From an uncultured Traorella sp. (GTDB lineage: Bacteria; Bacillota_I; Bacilli_A; Erysipelotrichales; Erysipelotrichaceae): DNA of 26,703 bases. The notes under the pieces were generated by a model. The model saw only the letters and a list, made by a program, of their open reading frames with translations, was not told where the DNA came from and searched no databases. Location: contig CAMEIZ010000006.1 of the NCBI GenBank assembly GCA_945919165.1, forward strand, positions 1-26,703, in the 5' to 3' direction. Each line of letters begins with the position of its first letter. The first letter of the stretch is position 1. Shown here in pieces: positions 15,135 to 23,127 of this stretch. The position numbers and the translations under genes are program-made.

Positions 15135-16360
15135 TTGATGTTGAAAAGATAAGAAAAGACTTTCCAATGCTTCAAAATAAAAAGATGCAAGGACATGATC
15201 TCATCTATTTTGATAATGCTGCAACAACCTTTAAACCACAGTGTGTCATTGATGCTGTGACACATTACTATACAGATCTGAGTGTAAATGCTCATCGTGG
15301 TGACTATGAACTCAGTTATCAGGTAGACAGTGAATATGAGGGATGCCGAAAAGCAGTTGCTTCATTTATTCATGCTGATGAAAAAGAGATTGTTTTTACA
15401 TCAGGTGCCAGCAATTCCTTGAATCTGGTTGCCTATGGTTATAAGAAGTTTCTAAAAAAAGGAGATGTTGTATTAAGCTGTGAAGCTGAACATGCTTCTA
15501 ATATTTTACCGTGGATGAAAGTCTGTGAAGAAGTTGGCTGTGAGCTTTGTTATATTGAATTGGATGAAGAAGGCCGTCTTCCAATTGAAAATTTCAGAAA
15601 AGTGATGAATGAGCGCGTGAAGGTAGTAGCACTGGCACAGGTTACAAATGTTTTGGGTTATGAAGTTCCAATGAAAGAAATCTGTGCGATTGCTCATGAA
15701 TATGGAGCCATTGTAACCATGGATATTGCTCAGAGTGCTCCTCATATGAGTGTGGATGTTAAGGATATTGACTGTGATTTTGCTTCATTCAGTGCTCATA
15801 AAATGTGTGGGCCTACCGGTATTGGAGTTCTTTATGGTAAATTTGAACTTCTTCAAAAAATGGATCCATTCATGGTTGGAGGAGGCAGTAATGCCCGTTT
15901 TGACATGTGTGGGAATATCCTGTTAAAAGATGCTCCCTATAAATACGAAACAGGAACACCGGCGATTGAAGCGGTTATTGGTTTTCATGCTGCCATTGAT
16001 TATTTAAGTGCTATTGGTATGGACAATATCCATCAATATGAGCAAGAACTTCATGCTTATGCTATTGAAAAGCTTTCCAAGCTGGATAATTTGATTCTCT
16101 ATAATCCTCATGCTGATGGAGGAATCATTACTTTTAATGTCAAAGATGTTTTTGCTCAGGATGCCGCAAGTTATTTCAATTCACAGGGAGTTGCTGTACG
16201 TGCCGGCCAGCACTGTGCCAAGCTATTAATGGATAAACTGAATACAAGTGCAACTTTACGAGCCAGCTGTACATTTTATAACACAAAAGAAGAAGTGGAT
16301 CGTTTTGTGGAAGTTTGTAAGAATGCAACCATTGAAAACTGTTTAAATGTTTTCTTCTAA
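15131..16360 (+). CDS. sufS: Cysteine desulfurase SufS
   Basis: SufS is the PLP-dependent group II cysteine desulfurase that supplies persulfide sulfur to the SUF scaffold through SufU. The 409-residue protein has the PLP lysine at K224 (SAHKMCGPTGIG) and the catalytic cysteine at C362 (RAGQHCAK). Other blocks are NAATTFKPQ and THYYTDLSVNAHRGDY. The ATG overlaps the sufD stop, and sufU follows after 9 bases with a strong AGGAGG. It could in principle also provide sulfur to the cofactor module upstream, since no other desulfurase is in the window; that is inference. Confidence 0.97.
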   Translation: MIDVEKIRKDFPMLQNKKMQGHDLIYFDNAATTFKPQCVIDAVTHYYTDLSVNAHRGDYELSYQVDSEYEGCRKAVASFIHADEKEIVFTSGASNSLNLVAYGYKKFLKKGDVVLSCEAEHASNILPWMKVCEEVGCELCYIELDEEGRLPIENFRKVMNERVKVVALAQVTNVLGYEVPMKEICAIAHEYGAIVTMDIAQSAPHMSVDVKDIDCDFASFSAHKMCGPTGIGVLYGKFELLQKMDPFMVGGGSNARFDMCGNILLKDAPYKYETGTPAIEAVIGFHAAIDYLSAIGMDNIHQYEQELHAYAIEKLSKLDNLILYNPHADGGIITFNVKDVFAQDAASYFNSQGVAVRAGQHCAKLLMDKLNTSATLRASCTFYNTKEEVDRFVEVCKNATIENCLNVFF

Positions 16361-16369
16361 GGAGGTACT

Positions 16370-16819
16370 ATGTCTGAATTAATGAATGATCCGATGATTC
16401 TGCGTCAGATCATTATGGATCACTATCAATATCCCCGAAATCATGAACTGACGCATGATGATACGTATTATACTCGCCATATGGCCAGTGATTCCTGTAT
16501 TGATGATATTCATGTCGAAGCTAAAATTCAAAATCATAAGATTGAAGATATTCGTTTTGATGGAGTTGCCTGTACTATTGCCACTGCCAGTACTTCTATC
16601 ATGAGTGAATTGTTAATGGGAAAAACCATTGATGAAGCAAATCATATTATTGAGAATTATCATGCCATGATCGATGGCAAGGACTATGATGAAGACTTAT
16701 TAGAAGAAGCAGTAGCTTTTCATACAGTGGGGAAGCAGGCCAATCGTATCAAATGTGCCACGATTGGCTGGAAGGCTATGGAAGAAATGATTGCGGAGAG
16801 TGAAAAAAATGGAAAATAA
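16370..16819 (+). CDS. sufU: SUF sulfur-relay protein SufU
   Basis: SufU is the zinc-dependent sulfurtransferase that accepts persulfide sulfur from SufS. It has 149 residues, with ligands C43, D45, C68 and C129, matching C41, D43, C66 and C128 of the B. subtilis protein. It starts with ILRQIIMDHYQYPRNH, typical of the family. The usual NPTCGD loop reads SDSCIDD, so a Gly is replaced by Ile. AAGGAGGT precedes the ATG. The stop overlaps the sufB start by 11 bases. Confidence 0.95.
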   Translation: MSELMNDPMILRQIIMDHYQYPRNHELTHDDTYYTRHMASDSCIDDIHVEAKIQNHKIEDIRFDGVACTIATASTSIMSELLMGKTIDEANHIIENYHAMIDGKDYDEDLLEEAVAFHTVGKQANRIKCATIGWKAMEEMIAESEKNGK

Positions 16820-18203
16820 TCTACCGTCAACAGAATATAAATATGGTTTTCATGATGAAGATGTCAGTGTATATAATACAGGAAAAGGACTCAATGAAGA
16901 AATTGTTGCTCTGATTTCAAAAAAGAAAAATGAACCGGATTGGATGCTTCAGTTTCGTCTGAAAGCCTATCGTAAATTTAAAGAAATGCCAATTCAGAAC
17001 TGGGGACCAAATGTTCAAGACATTGACTTTGATGATTATACATACTACATCAAGCCAAGTGATAAACAGGAAAAGGATTGGAATGATGTTCCGGAAACAA
17101 TCAAAGATACCTTTGATAAGCTGGGAATTCCGGAAGCTGAACAGAAATTTCTGGCAGGTGTTTCAACTCAGTATGAAAGTGAAGTTGTTTATCACAATAT
17201 GTTAAAAGAAGTTGAAGAAAAAGGTGTTATCTTTTTGGATACGGATTCAGCTTTAAGAGAGCATCCTGATTTATTCAAAAAGTATTTTGGTACTATTGTC
17301 AGCTATGCAGACAATAAATTTGCAGCTTTGAACTCTGCTGTCTGGTCAGGAGGAAGCTTTATTTATGTACCTAAAGGAGTTCATCTTGAAAAGCCTCTGC
17401 AGTCTTATTTTAGAATTAATTCTGAAAGAATGGGGCAATTTGAAAGAACCCTGATTATTGTGGATGAGGGAGCAGATGTACACTATGTGGAAGGCTGTAC
17501 AGCTCCAAGTTATTCAAAGGATTCTCTTCATGCGGCAGTTGTTGAGATCTTCGTTCACAAAAATGCCAAATGTCGTTATTCAACTGTTCAGAACTGGTCT
17601 AGCAATATTTTGAATCTGGTGACCAAGCGTGCTATTTGTTATGAGAATGCGACCATGGAATGGATTGATGGAAACATTGGTTCTCAGATTACAATGAAAT
17701 ATCCTGCCTGTGTATTGGCAGGTGAATATGCCAAGGGAATCACTGTTTCGATTGCCGTAGCCGGTGAAAATCAGATTCAGGATGCCGGTGCGAAAATGAT
17801 CCATTTAGCTCCTCATACGACAAGCAGCATTATTTCAAAATCAGTATCTCGAAATGGCGGGAAGGTCAATTATCGAGGACTAGTTTCTCATAATGAAAAA
17901 GCCAGCTATGCCAAAAGTAAAGTGGAATGTGACACTCTGATATTGGATAAACAGTCAACCAGTGATACTGTACCAACCAATATCATGAAAAATGCAACCA
18001 GTCAGATTGAACATGAAGCAACTGTTTCAAAGATTTCTGAAGATCAGCTGTTCTATCTCATGAGTCGCGGTCTGACAAAGGAAAGTGCTACTCAGATGAT
18101 TGTAATGGGATTTTTAGAACCGTTCACAAGAGAACTTCCAATGGAATATGCTGTAGAATTAAATCAGCTGTTAAAGCTGGATATGAGCGGATCGATTGGA
18201 TAA
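16809..18203 (+). CDS. sufB: SUF scaffold subunit SufB
   Basis: SufB is the scaffold subunit on which the cluster is built. The ATG at 16809 (GGAGAG 8 bases upstream) gives 464 residues; an in-frame TTG at 16791 lies inside sufU and has no ribosome site. Diagnostic blocks are EAEQKFLAGVSTQYESEVVY, NSAVWSGGSFIYVPKGV, VHYVEGCTAPSY, STVQNWSSN and, near the end, QLFYLMSRGLTKESAT. The conserved cysteine of VEGCTAP and the C-terminal region with ECDTLILDKQS are intact. It is the last gene of the operon, followed after 10 bases by a terminator. Confidence 0.97.
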   Translation: MENNLPSTEYKYGFHDEDVSVYNTGKGLNEEIVALISKKKNEPDWMLQFRLKAYRKFKEMPIQNWGPNVQDIDFDDYTYYIKPSDKQEKDWNDVPETIKDTFDKLGIPEAEQKFLAGVSTQYESEVVYHNMLKEVEEKGVIFLDTDSALREHPDLFKKYFGTIVSYADNKFAALNSAVWSGGSFIYVPKGVHLEKPLQSYFRINSERMGQFERTLIIVDEGADVHYVEGCTAPSYSKDSLHAAVVEIFVHKNAKCRYSTVQNWSSNILNLVTKRAICYENATMEWIDGNIGSQITMKYPACVLAGEYAKGITVSIAVAGENQIQDAGAKMIHLAPHTTSSIISKSVSRNGGKVNYRGLVSHNEKASYAKSKVECDTLILDKQSTSDTVPTNIMKNATSQIEHEATVSKISEDQLFYLMSRGLTKESATQMIVMGFLEPFTRELPMEYAVELNQLLKLDMSGSIG

Positions 18204-18213
18204 GACAGAAATG

Positions 18214-18237
18214 ATAGGCGTAAGCCTATTTTTCTTT
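18214..18237 (+). terminator. Terminator of the suf operon
   Basis: A 6-bp stem (ATAGGC 18214-18219 with GCCTAT 18224-18229) with a GTAA loop is followed by TTTTTCTTT. It starts 10 bases after the sufB stop. An alternative pairing GCCT/AGGC using the next AGGC is also possible. Confidence 0.8.
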
Positions 18238-18258
18238 AGGCAAAACGCATAGACTGTC

Positions 18259-18298
18259 TTGTACTTCTTAATTCTTGATAACATATACTGAATTAAGA
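18259..18298 (+). promoter_or_regulatory. Candidate yunC promoter with a 9-bp inverted repeat
   Basis: TTGTAC (18259-18264) and TATACT (18284-18289) are separated by 19 bases, longer than ideal. A perfect inverted repeat, TCTTAATTC (18266-18274) and GAATTAAGA (18290-18298), sits between the -35 box and the ribosome site and brackets the -10 box. It could be an operator or an early hairpin. Confidence 0.4.
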
Positions 18299-18311
18299 GA
18301 AAGGATACGAT

Positions 18312-18608
18312 ATGATCGATCTAAAAAGTATTCAGCTTGAAAATGAAAGAGTCATCGGACTGCAAATCAAGCTTCCTTTTACACTCATGATATTTGTTTT
18401 TAATACAAAAGGATTTCTGTGTTCCAATCAAATTAATGTGGAAACACTTAAACATAATAAAGCCTGTATTTGTGTCATGTCCAAAGCTGCAACATATGAA
18501 GAATGTCTCAACAGTGAAGTAAAAGCATTAAATGCCAGTGCTCTTGAAAAAGGTATTGAAATCGGTATGAAAGGAAAAAAAGCTTTAATGAAGATGTATG
18601 AAAATTAA
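18312..18608 (+). CDS. yunC: YunC family protein (DUF1805)
   Basis: This 98-residue protein matches the YunC family in length (about 100) and pattern: an opening MIDLKSIQLENERVIGLQIKLP, a middle GFLCSNQINVETL and an ending GIEIGMKGKKALMKM, which parallels the IKVGMSGREALLKM ending of B. subtilis YunC. The biochemical function is unknown. AAAGGA lies 6 bases before the ATG. Its end overlaps yunB by 11 bases; these two genes are also neighbours in Bacillus, though in the order yunB-yunC. Confidence 0.82.
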   Translation: MIDLKSIQLENERVIGLQIKLPFTLMIFVFNTKGFLCSNQINVETLKHNKACICVMSKAATYEECLNSEVKALNASALEKGIEIGMKGKKALMKMYEN

Positions 18609-19164
18609 AAAAAAGAATCTAATGATTCTGATTTTATTCATAATAATATCCATATTTCTTTCATTTTATTTACAGCTTCAGCCCTATATCAAAATTCAGT
18701 CACAAGCCTACTTTCATGAAAAAGTGATTCTAGAAATCATGGAGAGTGTTAAAGAAATTGAAATCCCTCATGATTTGGTGAAATATCAAAACCAAAATGT
18801 CAGCATTGACACCCAAAAGCTGAATGCGTGGATTCGTTTTGTCAACAACCATTTAAATGAAGCCATGAAAAGCGAAATTCGAGCCGGTATTCCACTGGGT
18901 TATTTTACTGGGAATGTTTTTTTGCAGACAAAAGGGCCTGAACTGACAACCTCTTTTCTGATCTCCAAAAAGATACAAACCAGCTATGATATCAAAACAA
19001 CTTCTTTGGGTATTAATAATGCAATGATTGAACTGATCTTGCAGGTAGATTGTCAGGGACATATCATATTGGGATTTGAATCTATTGATCTTAGTGTCGT
19101 TCACAGTATTCCTTTAGTAATGGAGTATGTTCAGGGAGAGGTTCCCCAGATTTTTCCATATTAA
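18598..19164 (+). CDS. yunB: Sporulation protein YunB
   Basis: This 188-residue protein has one N-terminal membrane segment (about residues 8-26) and then an extracytoplasmic part. It matches YunB at IPLGYFTGN, SLGINNAMIEL and the C-terminal VQGEVPQIFPY. The Bacillus protein is longer (about 254 residues), and the missing part is mainly a C-terminal low-complexity tail. YunB is mother-cell expressed in Bacillus and is needed for full spore formation or germination, so it signals a spore-former. The start overlaps yunC by 11 bases and has no close Shine-Dalgarno sequence, which suggests translational coupling. Confidence 0.85.
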   Translation: MKIKKKNLMILILFIIISIFLSFYLQLQPYIKIQSQAYFHEKVILEIMESVKEIEIPHDLVKYQNQNVSIDTQKLNAWIRFVNNHLNEAMKSEIRAGIPLGYFTGNVFLQTKGPELTTSFLISKKIQTSYDIKTTSLGINNAMIELILQVDCQGHIILGFESIDLSVVHSIPLVMEYVQGEVPQIFPY

Positions 19165-19165
19165 A

Positions 19166-19192
19166 AGGCAGCCTAATAAATTTGGGCTACCT
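19166..19192 (-). terminator. Weak hairpin at the convergent yunB/nfu ends
   Basis: AGGCAGCC (19166-19173) pairs with GGCTACCT (19185-19192) with one mismatch. On the minus strand a short T-run (TTTT) follows. It overlaps the last codons of the nfu-type pseudogene. Confidence 0.4.
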
Positions 19193-19409
19193 GAACACCT
19201 GTGACACCTTCTACTTCTTCTAAAAGTAAAGCTTCAACACCCATTGAAATTGTGTCGTCTAAGGCTAAACAGTCACTGCAAGCACCTAGCATTTTGATGG
19301 TTACGATACCATCAACAAAACTGACAAATTCCAAATCACCGCCGTCACGCTAAATATAGTGACGTATTTTTTCAAGTACGTCAACAATTTCTTTTTCTTT
19401 ATCTGTCAT
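19173..19409 (-). pseudogene. nfu: NifU C-terminal-domain (Nfu-type) Fe-S scaffold with an in-frame amber codon
   Basis: Read on the minus strand from the ATG at 19409 (GGAGAA about 5 bases upstream) there are 78 sense or stop codons before the final stop. The encoded pattern MTDKEKEIVDVLEKIRHYI, stop, RDGGDLEFVSFVDGIVTIKM, LGACSDCLALDD is that of the Nfu family, including the cluster cysteines of GACSDC. Codon 20 (19350-19352) is TAG. Family members usually have Gln (CAG) before RDGGD, so one C-to-T change explains it. Everything after the stop is intact and conserved, so the lesion is recent, a sequence error, or read through. Nfu proteins carry clusters from SUF to target proteins, and a suf operon lies 1 kb away. 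TAG is a true stop for AOR and sufC here, so genome-wide recoding is unlikely. Confidence 0.85.
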
Positions 19410-19419
19410 ATCTTTTCTC

Positions 19420-19887
19420 CTAAATCAATAAACCAAGCAGGGCTGCTGCAAAAAGTGTAAGAATGATCCCTAGGATTAAACCGCCAATAGCTTCTACTCC
19501 ACGATGACCCAAGACATTTTTCATTTTTTCATGATAAATCGGATCATCCAAAGGCAATTTGATCATTTCAGCAAGATCACTGACCAGCTGCTGAGTCAAT
19601 TCAATATTTTTTCCTGCATAATAGCGAACATTCACTGCATCATAAATAACGATAATAGAAAAAATCGTTGTCACTGCAAATAAAGTGGAATCAAAGCCTT
19701 CTACGATTCCTACTGCCAGTGAAAGTGAAGTAACTGTTGATGTATGACTGCTTGGAAAGCCACCGCTGGCAATCGTATAACGAATATCAAACTTACCGGT
19801 TCGATAATAATAAATAATAGGTTTTAAAACCTGTGCTGTTATATTGGATAAAAGGGCAATCCAAAATGGAAACAACTCTTTAACCAT
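19420..19887 (-). CDS. yuiD: Divergent PAP2 family membrane protein (YuiD/DUF212)
   Basis: The ATG at 19887, preceded by GAGGTGAT, gives 155 residues, close to the family length; a longer frame from 19923 lacks a ribosome site and covers the promoter. Family signatures are ASGGFPSSHTSTVTSL, AVTTIFSIIVIYDAVNVRYYAG and LGHRGVEAIGGLILG. It has four or so membrane segments. The PSSH motif resembles part of the acid phosphatase PAP2 site, so a lipid phosphatase activity is possible, but YuiD function is not established. The stop abuts the upstream edge of the Nfu-type gene, so both may be one transcript. Confidence 0.9.
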   Translation of the reverse strand: MVKELFPFWIALLSNITAQVLKPIIYYYRTGKFDIRYTIASGGFPSSHTSTVTSLSLAVGIVEGFDSTLFAVTTIFSIIVIYDAVNVRYYAGKNIELTQQLVSDLAEMIKLPLDDPIYHEKMKNVLGHRGVEAIGGLILGIILTLFAAALLGLLI

Positions 19888-19906
19888 GACATCACCTCGC
19901 CTGACT

Positions 19907-19915
19907 ATTATACCA
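19907..19915 (-). promoter_or_regulatory. Extended -10 promoter of the yuiD-type gene
   Basis: On the minus strand the sequence reads TGGTATAAT, 19 bases before the ATG. The -35 region has no clear box, as is common with extended -10 promoters. It lies directly after the stop codon region of the YlbJ-like gene ending at 19920. Confidence 0.6.
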
Positions 19916-19919
19916 CGCT

Positions 19920-20771
19920 TCATTGAAATGTGTGAAAAATGACAACAAAAAATAATAAATAAATCAGTAAATTCAAAAAAACATGGAAAATGCGAAAAAA
20001 GAAATAATGGATATAATTCATTTTCAAGGATTCACAGCCTTCAAATATCTGAAGGTGAGAACATATTCCTCCAAAGCCAAAACAGATTAACAGATAAAAT
20101 AAAGGATATCGATGATCCATTAAAAAAGCAGCACCGCTTGAAAATTCAAAGAATAGTTCGACTATAAAATGAAAAGAAGGAAAATATAAAAGAATTAGAC
20201 ATTTTATAGAAGATATCACAAAAAGATAAGCTAAAATCAATGCCATCGTTTTGATGGAAAACAAAATAGACTGATGAAATGAAAAAGAAGTTGGCGAATG
20301 TGTCAGTTCAATGGGGATTGATCTTGTAATAAAAAGAAGTATTAGCACACTTAAAAGCTGAATAAGAAAACAGGAAAAAGCCAATGGTAACGAATACATT
20401 GAAGAAAGGGTCATCAGCATGAAACTGATAGAAGGAAGATTTACACAGAATATAAGACGCTGAGCTTGTTTTTTAGATAAAAGGTGATTTTGATAGAGCT
20501 GAACACATAAATAACTGAAAGCAGGATTGCCAATCAGAATTCCTTTTAAAACCAAAAAGAAAGAAGCTGAATCAAGATGAAATAAGAAACGTGTCCATTT
20601 AGCTTTTTGACTGTTAACGATTGGAATCATACCCACTAAGGTACAGAGAAAAAAAAGACTTGGAAGAAGTTTTTCAATAAAAAAAGCAAAGGTCTTTTGA
20701 TTGCTGATAAGAATTTCGTTGTGATTGAGAATACTGAAAAAGACAAGACTATAGAGAAGAATTGTTTTCAT
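19920..20771 (-). CDS. YlbJ-like sporulation membrane protein (short form)
   Basis: This 283-residue protein is strongly hydrophobic, with about seven or eight membrane segments. It resembles the YlbJ/nucleoside-recognition (Gate) family in FIEKLLPSLFFLCTLVG near the start and in FGFGGICSHLQIFEG in the C-terminal third, where YlbJ proteins have a similar FGG-QV loop. Bacillus YlbJ is about 400 residues, so this is clearly shorter. YlbJ is needed for spore cortex formation in Bacillus. The neighbouring yunB supports a sporulation link. It could instead be a different Gate-domain transporter. GGTGAG precedes the ATG. The gene is transcribed divergently from the 408-residue unknown protein. Confidence 0.65.
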   Translation of the reverse strand: MKTILLYSLVFFSILNHNEILISNQKTFAFFIEKLLPSLFFLCTLVGMIPIVNSQKAKWTRFLFHLDSASFFLVLKGILIGNPAFSYLCVQLYQNHLLSKKQAQRLIFCVNLPSISFMLMTLSSMYSLPLAFSCFLIQLLSVLILLFITRSIPIELTHSPTSFSFHQSILFSIKTMALILAYLFVISSIKCLILLYFPSFHFIVELFFEFSSGAAFLMDHRYPLFYLLICFGFGGICSHLQIFEGCESLKMNYIHYFFFRIFHVFLNLLIYLLFFVVIFHTFQ

Positions 20772-20781
20772 GGCTCACCAT

Positions 20782-20810
20782 TTGAATTTTATGTAGGAGT
20801 AGAGTAAAAT
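20782..20810 (+). promoter_or_regulatory. Promoter of the unknown/Mbeg1-like/DUF1461 gene set
   Basis: TTGAAT (20782-20787) and TAAAAT (20805-20810) are exactly 17 bases apart, 22 bases before the ATG at 20833. GAGGAA at 20822-20827 is the ribosome site. Confidence 0.75.
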
Positions 20811-20832
20811 AGAAAAGAAACGAGGAATCAGT

Positions 20833-22059
20833 ATGATACATGTTAGTATAGAAGGTATAGTAAGAACAAGTGAAGAAACAGCCAAGCTGGTTGAAACAAT
20901 TAAAACGATTTGTGATCAACAGGGATATCTTTTTGAATTTCAGCAACAGAAGGGAGAGATCTATCTTTGTCCTTTAGGTGTGATTGAGATTTTAATTGAA
21001 AACTATTATTTTATCGCCAAAACCAATTCAGCTTTAGTGGGTGCAGGTTATCATGCAGCCGTTTGTGAATTGTTTGAGAATATTCAGAAAGCTTCTTCTG
21101 TTTATCTTTCAATAGATGATGAATGCAGTTATTTGGATGATCATGATTTTGAAAGAATTCAGGAAAACTATTTTATTCCGTATATGGGGCAGCTGATGGC
21201 AGGATTTGCGCAAATGAAAGATGAAGATGAAGCTACTTATGGATGGGATAATAAAAGCTATCTGCCGCTTTCAAAGGAAAAAACCGTGATCACGCCTTTT
21301 GGATATATACAGGCATCCGACTGCCGGGGATTGTCAATTGATAAAGCCTGTCAGACTTATTATGTATGGAATCAATTGGAAAAAAATGCGCAATTCTTTT
21401 TAAACTGTGCATTGGTTTCTTTATGGTGTGACTGTCTTTTTGAGAACAGCATTTTTGATGAAAAGGCCAAAAGTATTGCTTCTTCGATTTGTCTGTCATT
21501 GGAAAAAGCCCATGAATTAGATCCTAATCTGCCACTTCCAGTAGATGAATATCAGCAGTTATGCAAACTGTTGAATCGCCCAAACAGAATTTTTGATGTG
21601 GATCAGTATCCAAAAGGAATGATTGGATATCGTAAAGAATCAGTATTTTATGTTTATGGCAACTGGTTTATTTATTTTGATGGAAATGCTCTTCAGAGCT
21701 TTGATCATCATACGATGATACTGGAACAAAGAGATGAAGAGACAGTATCGCTTCGCGTAAAAATTACCGGATATAAAAATCATGAAAAGATGGATTTCGC
21801 TTATCGTTATCTGAATACATATAATGCTTTGGATCATCTTGATTTTGAAAATGAAGGAATTCATGTGAAAGCTGTTTTGCATGAATTGAAGGATGATTCT
21901 CATTTGCTTTATCTGCAGGCTCAATGCATCAAAGATAAAGAAATGTTGATGATCAATGTGGAATGTGCTGATATGGAAAGCTATCGCAAAGCTGTCGGTA
22001 TGTTAGAAAATATACAAATGATTCCTCATGAAAGAGGTGAAGTGAATGTCGCCATTTAG
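20833..22059 (+). CDS. Unrecognised 408-residue protein upstream of an Mbeg1-like hydrolase
   Basis: I do not recognise this family. It has no signal peptide or membrane segment, is acidic, and seems to have two parts. Residues 1 to about 130 contain a pattern (FIAKTNSALVGAGYHAAVCELFENI followed by DDECSYLDDHDFERIQENYF, shown here in separate segments FIAKTNSALVGAGYHAA and DDECSYLDDHDFERIQE) that looks like a structured domain. A second part at about 250-400 begins with GYRKESVFYVYGNWFIYFDG and looks beta-rich. Strong start signals (promoter, GAGGAA) show it is a real gene. It overlaps the Mbeg1-like gene by 14 bases and supplies its GAGGTGAA ribosome site, so the two products probably act together. 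No function is proposed. Confidence 0.8.
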   Translation: MIHVSIEGIVRTSEETAKLVETIKTICDQQGYLFEFQQQKGEIYLCPLGVIEILIENYYFIAKTNSALVGAGYHAAVCELFENIQKASSVYLSIDDECSYLDDHDFERIQENYFIPYMGQLMAGFAQMKDEDEATYGWDNKSYLPLSKEKTVITPFGYIQASDCRGLSIDKACQTYYVWNQLEKNAQFFLNCALVSLWCDCLFENSIFDEKAKSIASSICLSLEKAHELDPNLPLPVDEYQQLCKLLNRPNRIFDVDQYPKGMIGYRKESVFYVYGNWFIYFDGNALQSFDHHTMILEQRDEETVSLRVKITGYKNHEKMDFAYRYLNTYNALDHLDFENEGIHVKAVLHELKDDSHLLYLQAQCIKDKEMLMINVECADMESYRKAVGMLENIQMIPHERGEVNVAI

Positions 22060-23089
22060 TGCTGAAGATTATGCTAATTTATGTGCGCTGACTTATTTTG
22101 ATATTCCGGATTATCGAAAGGGTATGCTGTTTTCAACTTATTTTGAGCAGTGTGCAATTCAGAAAATTGAGGATATTGATTTCTATAAGGAATTGCAGGC
22201 ATTTATGGTTCAGGAAAACTATTATGGCTTTATGGATTTAACAATTACAGATTATGTGAATGAGAATAATCAAAGCGGTTTAGTTTACTATCAAATGGAA
22301 GATAAGGAAAACTGTTACCTTGTTTTTCGCGGCAGTGAGTTGTTTGATGCTTATCATAATCGATGCGGCTGGGAAGACTGGCAGGATAATCTGGAAATCT
22401 TTTTAGGTATCACGCATCAGCAATTAAGAGCTTATAAATATTTCAGTGAGCTCAAAACAAATAAACGTCTGCATTTGATTGGTCATTCAAAGGGTGGTAA
22501 TCTGGCTTTGTTTTTGGGATGTACAGCCAGTGAGGAAAAACTTGAACAGATTGATGAAATCATTACTTTTAATGCTCCTGGGATCAATCAGGATATGATG
22601 AAAAATTATGAGAAACGTATTCAATCTCTTCAGTTTCAAAATAAAGTGACTTGTTATGAAAATGAATTAGATGTGGTCAGCAGTATGTTTTATCATGTGA
22701 CAAATCCAATTCTTTTGAAATCAAAAGTAAATGGATTAAGTGTGAATGAAGCGTATATTTCTCATCAGATCTATAGCTTTTTAAAAGAAGACAACCATTT
22801 TGTGATTGGCAGCAAAAAAACGATTCTGCCTATGATGTGTGATATTGCCTGTAATCATTTAATGGAAAAAATGGATGTTGAAACAAAAACAAAGCTGGTT
22901 CATAAGTTTATGGATTACTGCAAAAGCAGCTGTTCCCTTGAAGAAATGTATCATGTTGTTCTCTATAATATTGGTCTCCATCGCAATCTGTTAAGTGAAG
23001 ATGAGGATTTTAAGAATGTTGAAGTTTTGACCTTGTTAGATAAGTTTCAGGATGATTGCGATTCCTTAAAATGTCAAAAAGTCATTTGA
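22046..23089 (+). CDS. Mbeg1-like alpha/beta hydrolase (DUF2974)
   Basis: This 347-residue cytoplasmic protein belongs to the Mbeg1-like (DUF2974) lipase-like family. It has the start SAEDYANLCALTYFDIPDYR, the oxyanion block VFRGSE, WEDWQDN, the nucleophile elbow GHSKGGNLA (G-x-S-x-G) and FNAPGI. ENELDVVSSMF and the later GSKKTI-type block place the remaining catalytic residues (Asp, His). The substrate is unknown. GAGGTGAA upstream of the ATG lies in the preceding gene. After the stop at 23087-23089 the +1 frame stays open to 23144 (see findings), which may mean that the last A of a run at 23068-23071 is an insertion that cut off a short tail. Confidence 0.86.
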   Translation: MSPFSAEDYANLCALTYFDIPDYRKGMLFSTYFEQCAIQKIEDIDFYKELQAFMVQENYYGFMDLTITDYVNENNQSGLVYYQMEDKENCYLVFRGSELFDAYHNRCGWEDWQDNLEIFLGITHQQLRAYKYFSELKTNKRLHLIGHSKGGNLALFLGCTASEEKLEQIDEIITFNAPGINQDMMKNYEKRIQSLQFQNKVTCYENELDVVSSMFYHVTNPILLKSKVNGLSVNEAYISHQIYSFLKEDNHFVIGSKKTILPMMCDIACNHLMEKMDVETKTKLVHKFMDYCKSSCSLEEMYHVVLYNIGLHRNLLSEDEDFKNVEVLTLLDKFQDDCDSLKCQKVI

Positions 23090-23127
23090 AGAAGTGAAGG
23101 ATAAAGTAGGAAGTTGGGTGAATCAAG

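Noticed and set aside
19350..19352. TAG as a genome-wide sense codon (recoding)
   Set aside because: TAG ends AOR and sufC at sensible positions with the next gene starting at once, so it is read as stop here.
23066..23089. Programmed -1 frameshift at CTTAAAA in the Mbeg1-like gene
   Set aside because: The -1 frame gives only a few residues before a stop; the open tail is in the +1 frame and no pausing structure or stop-codon slip site is seen.
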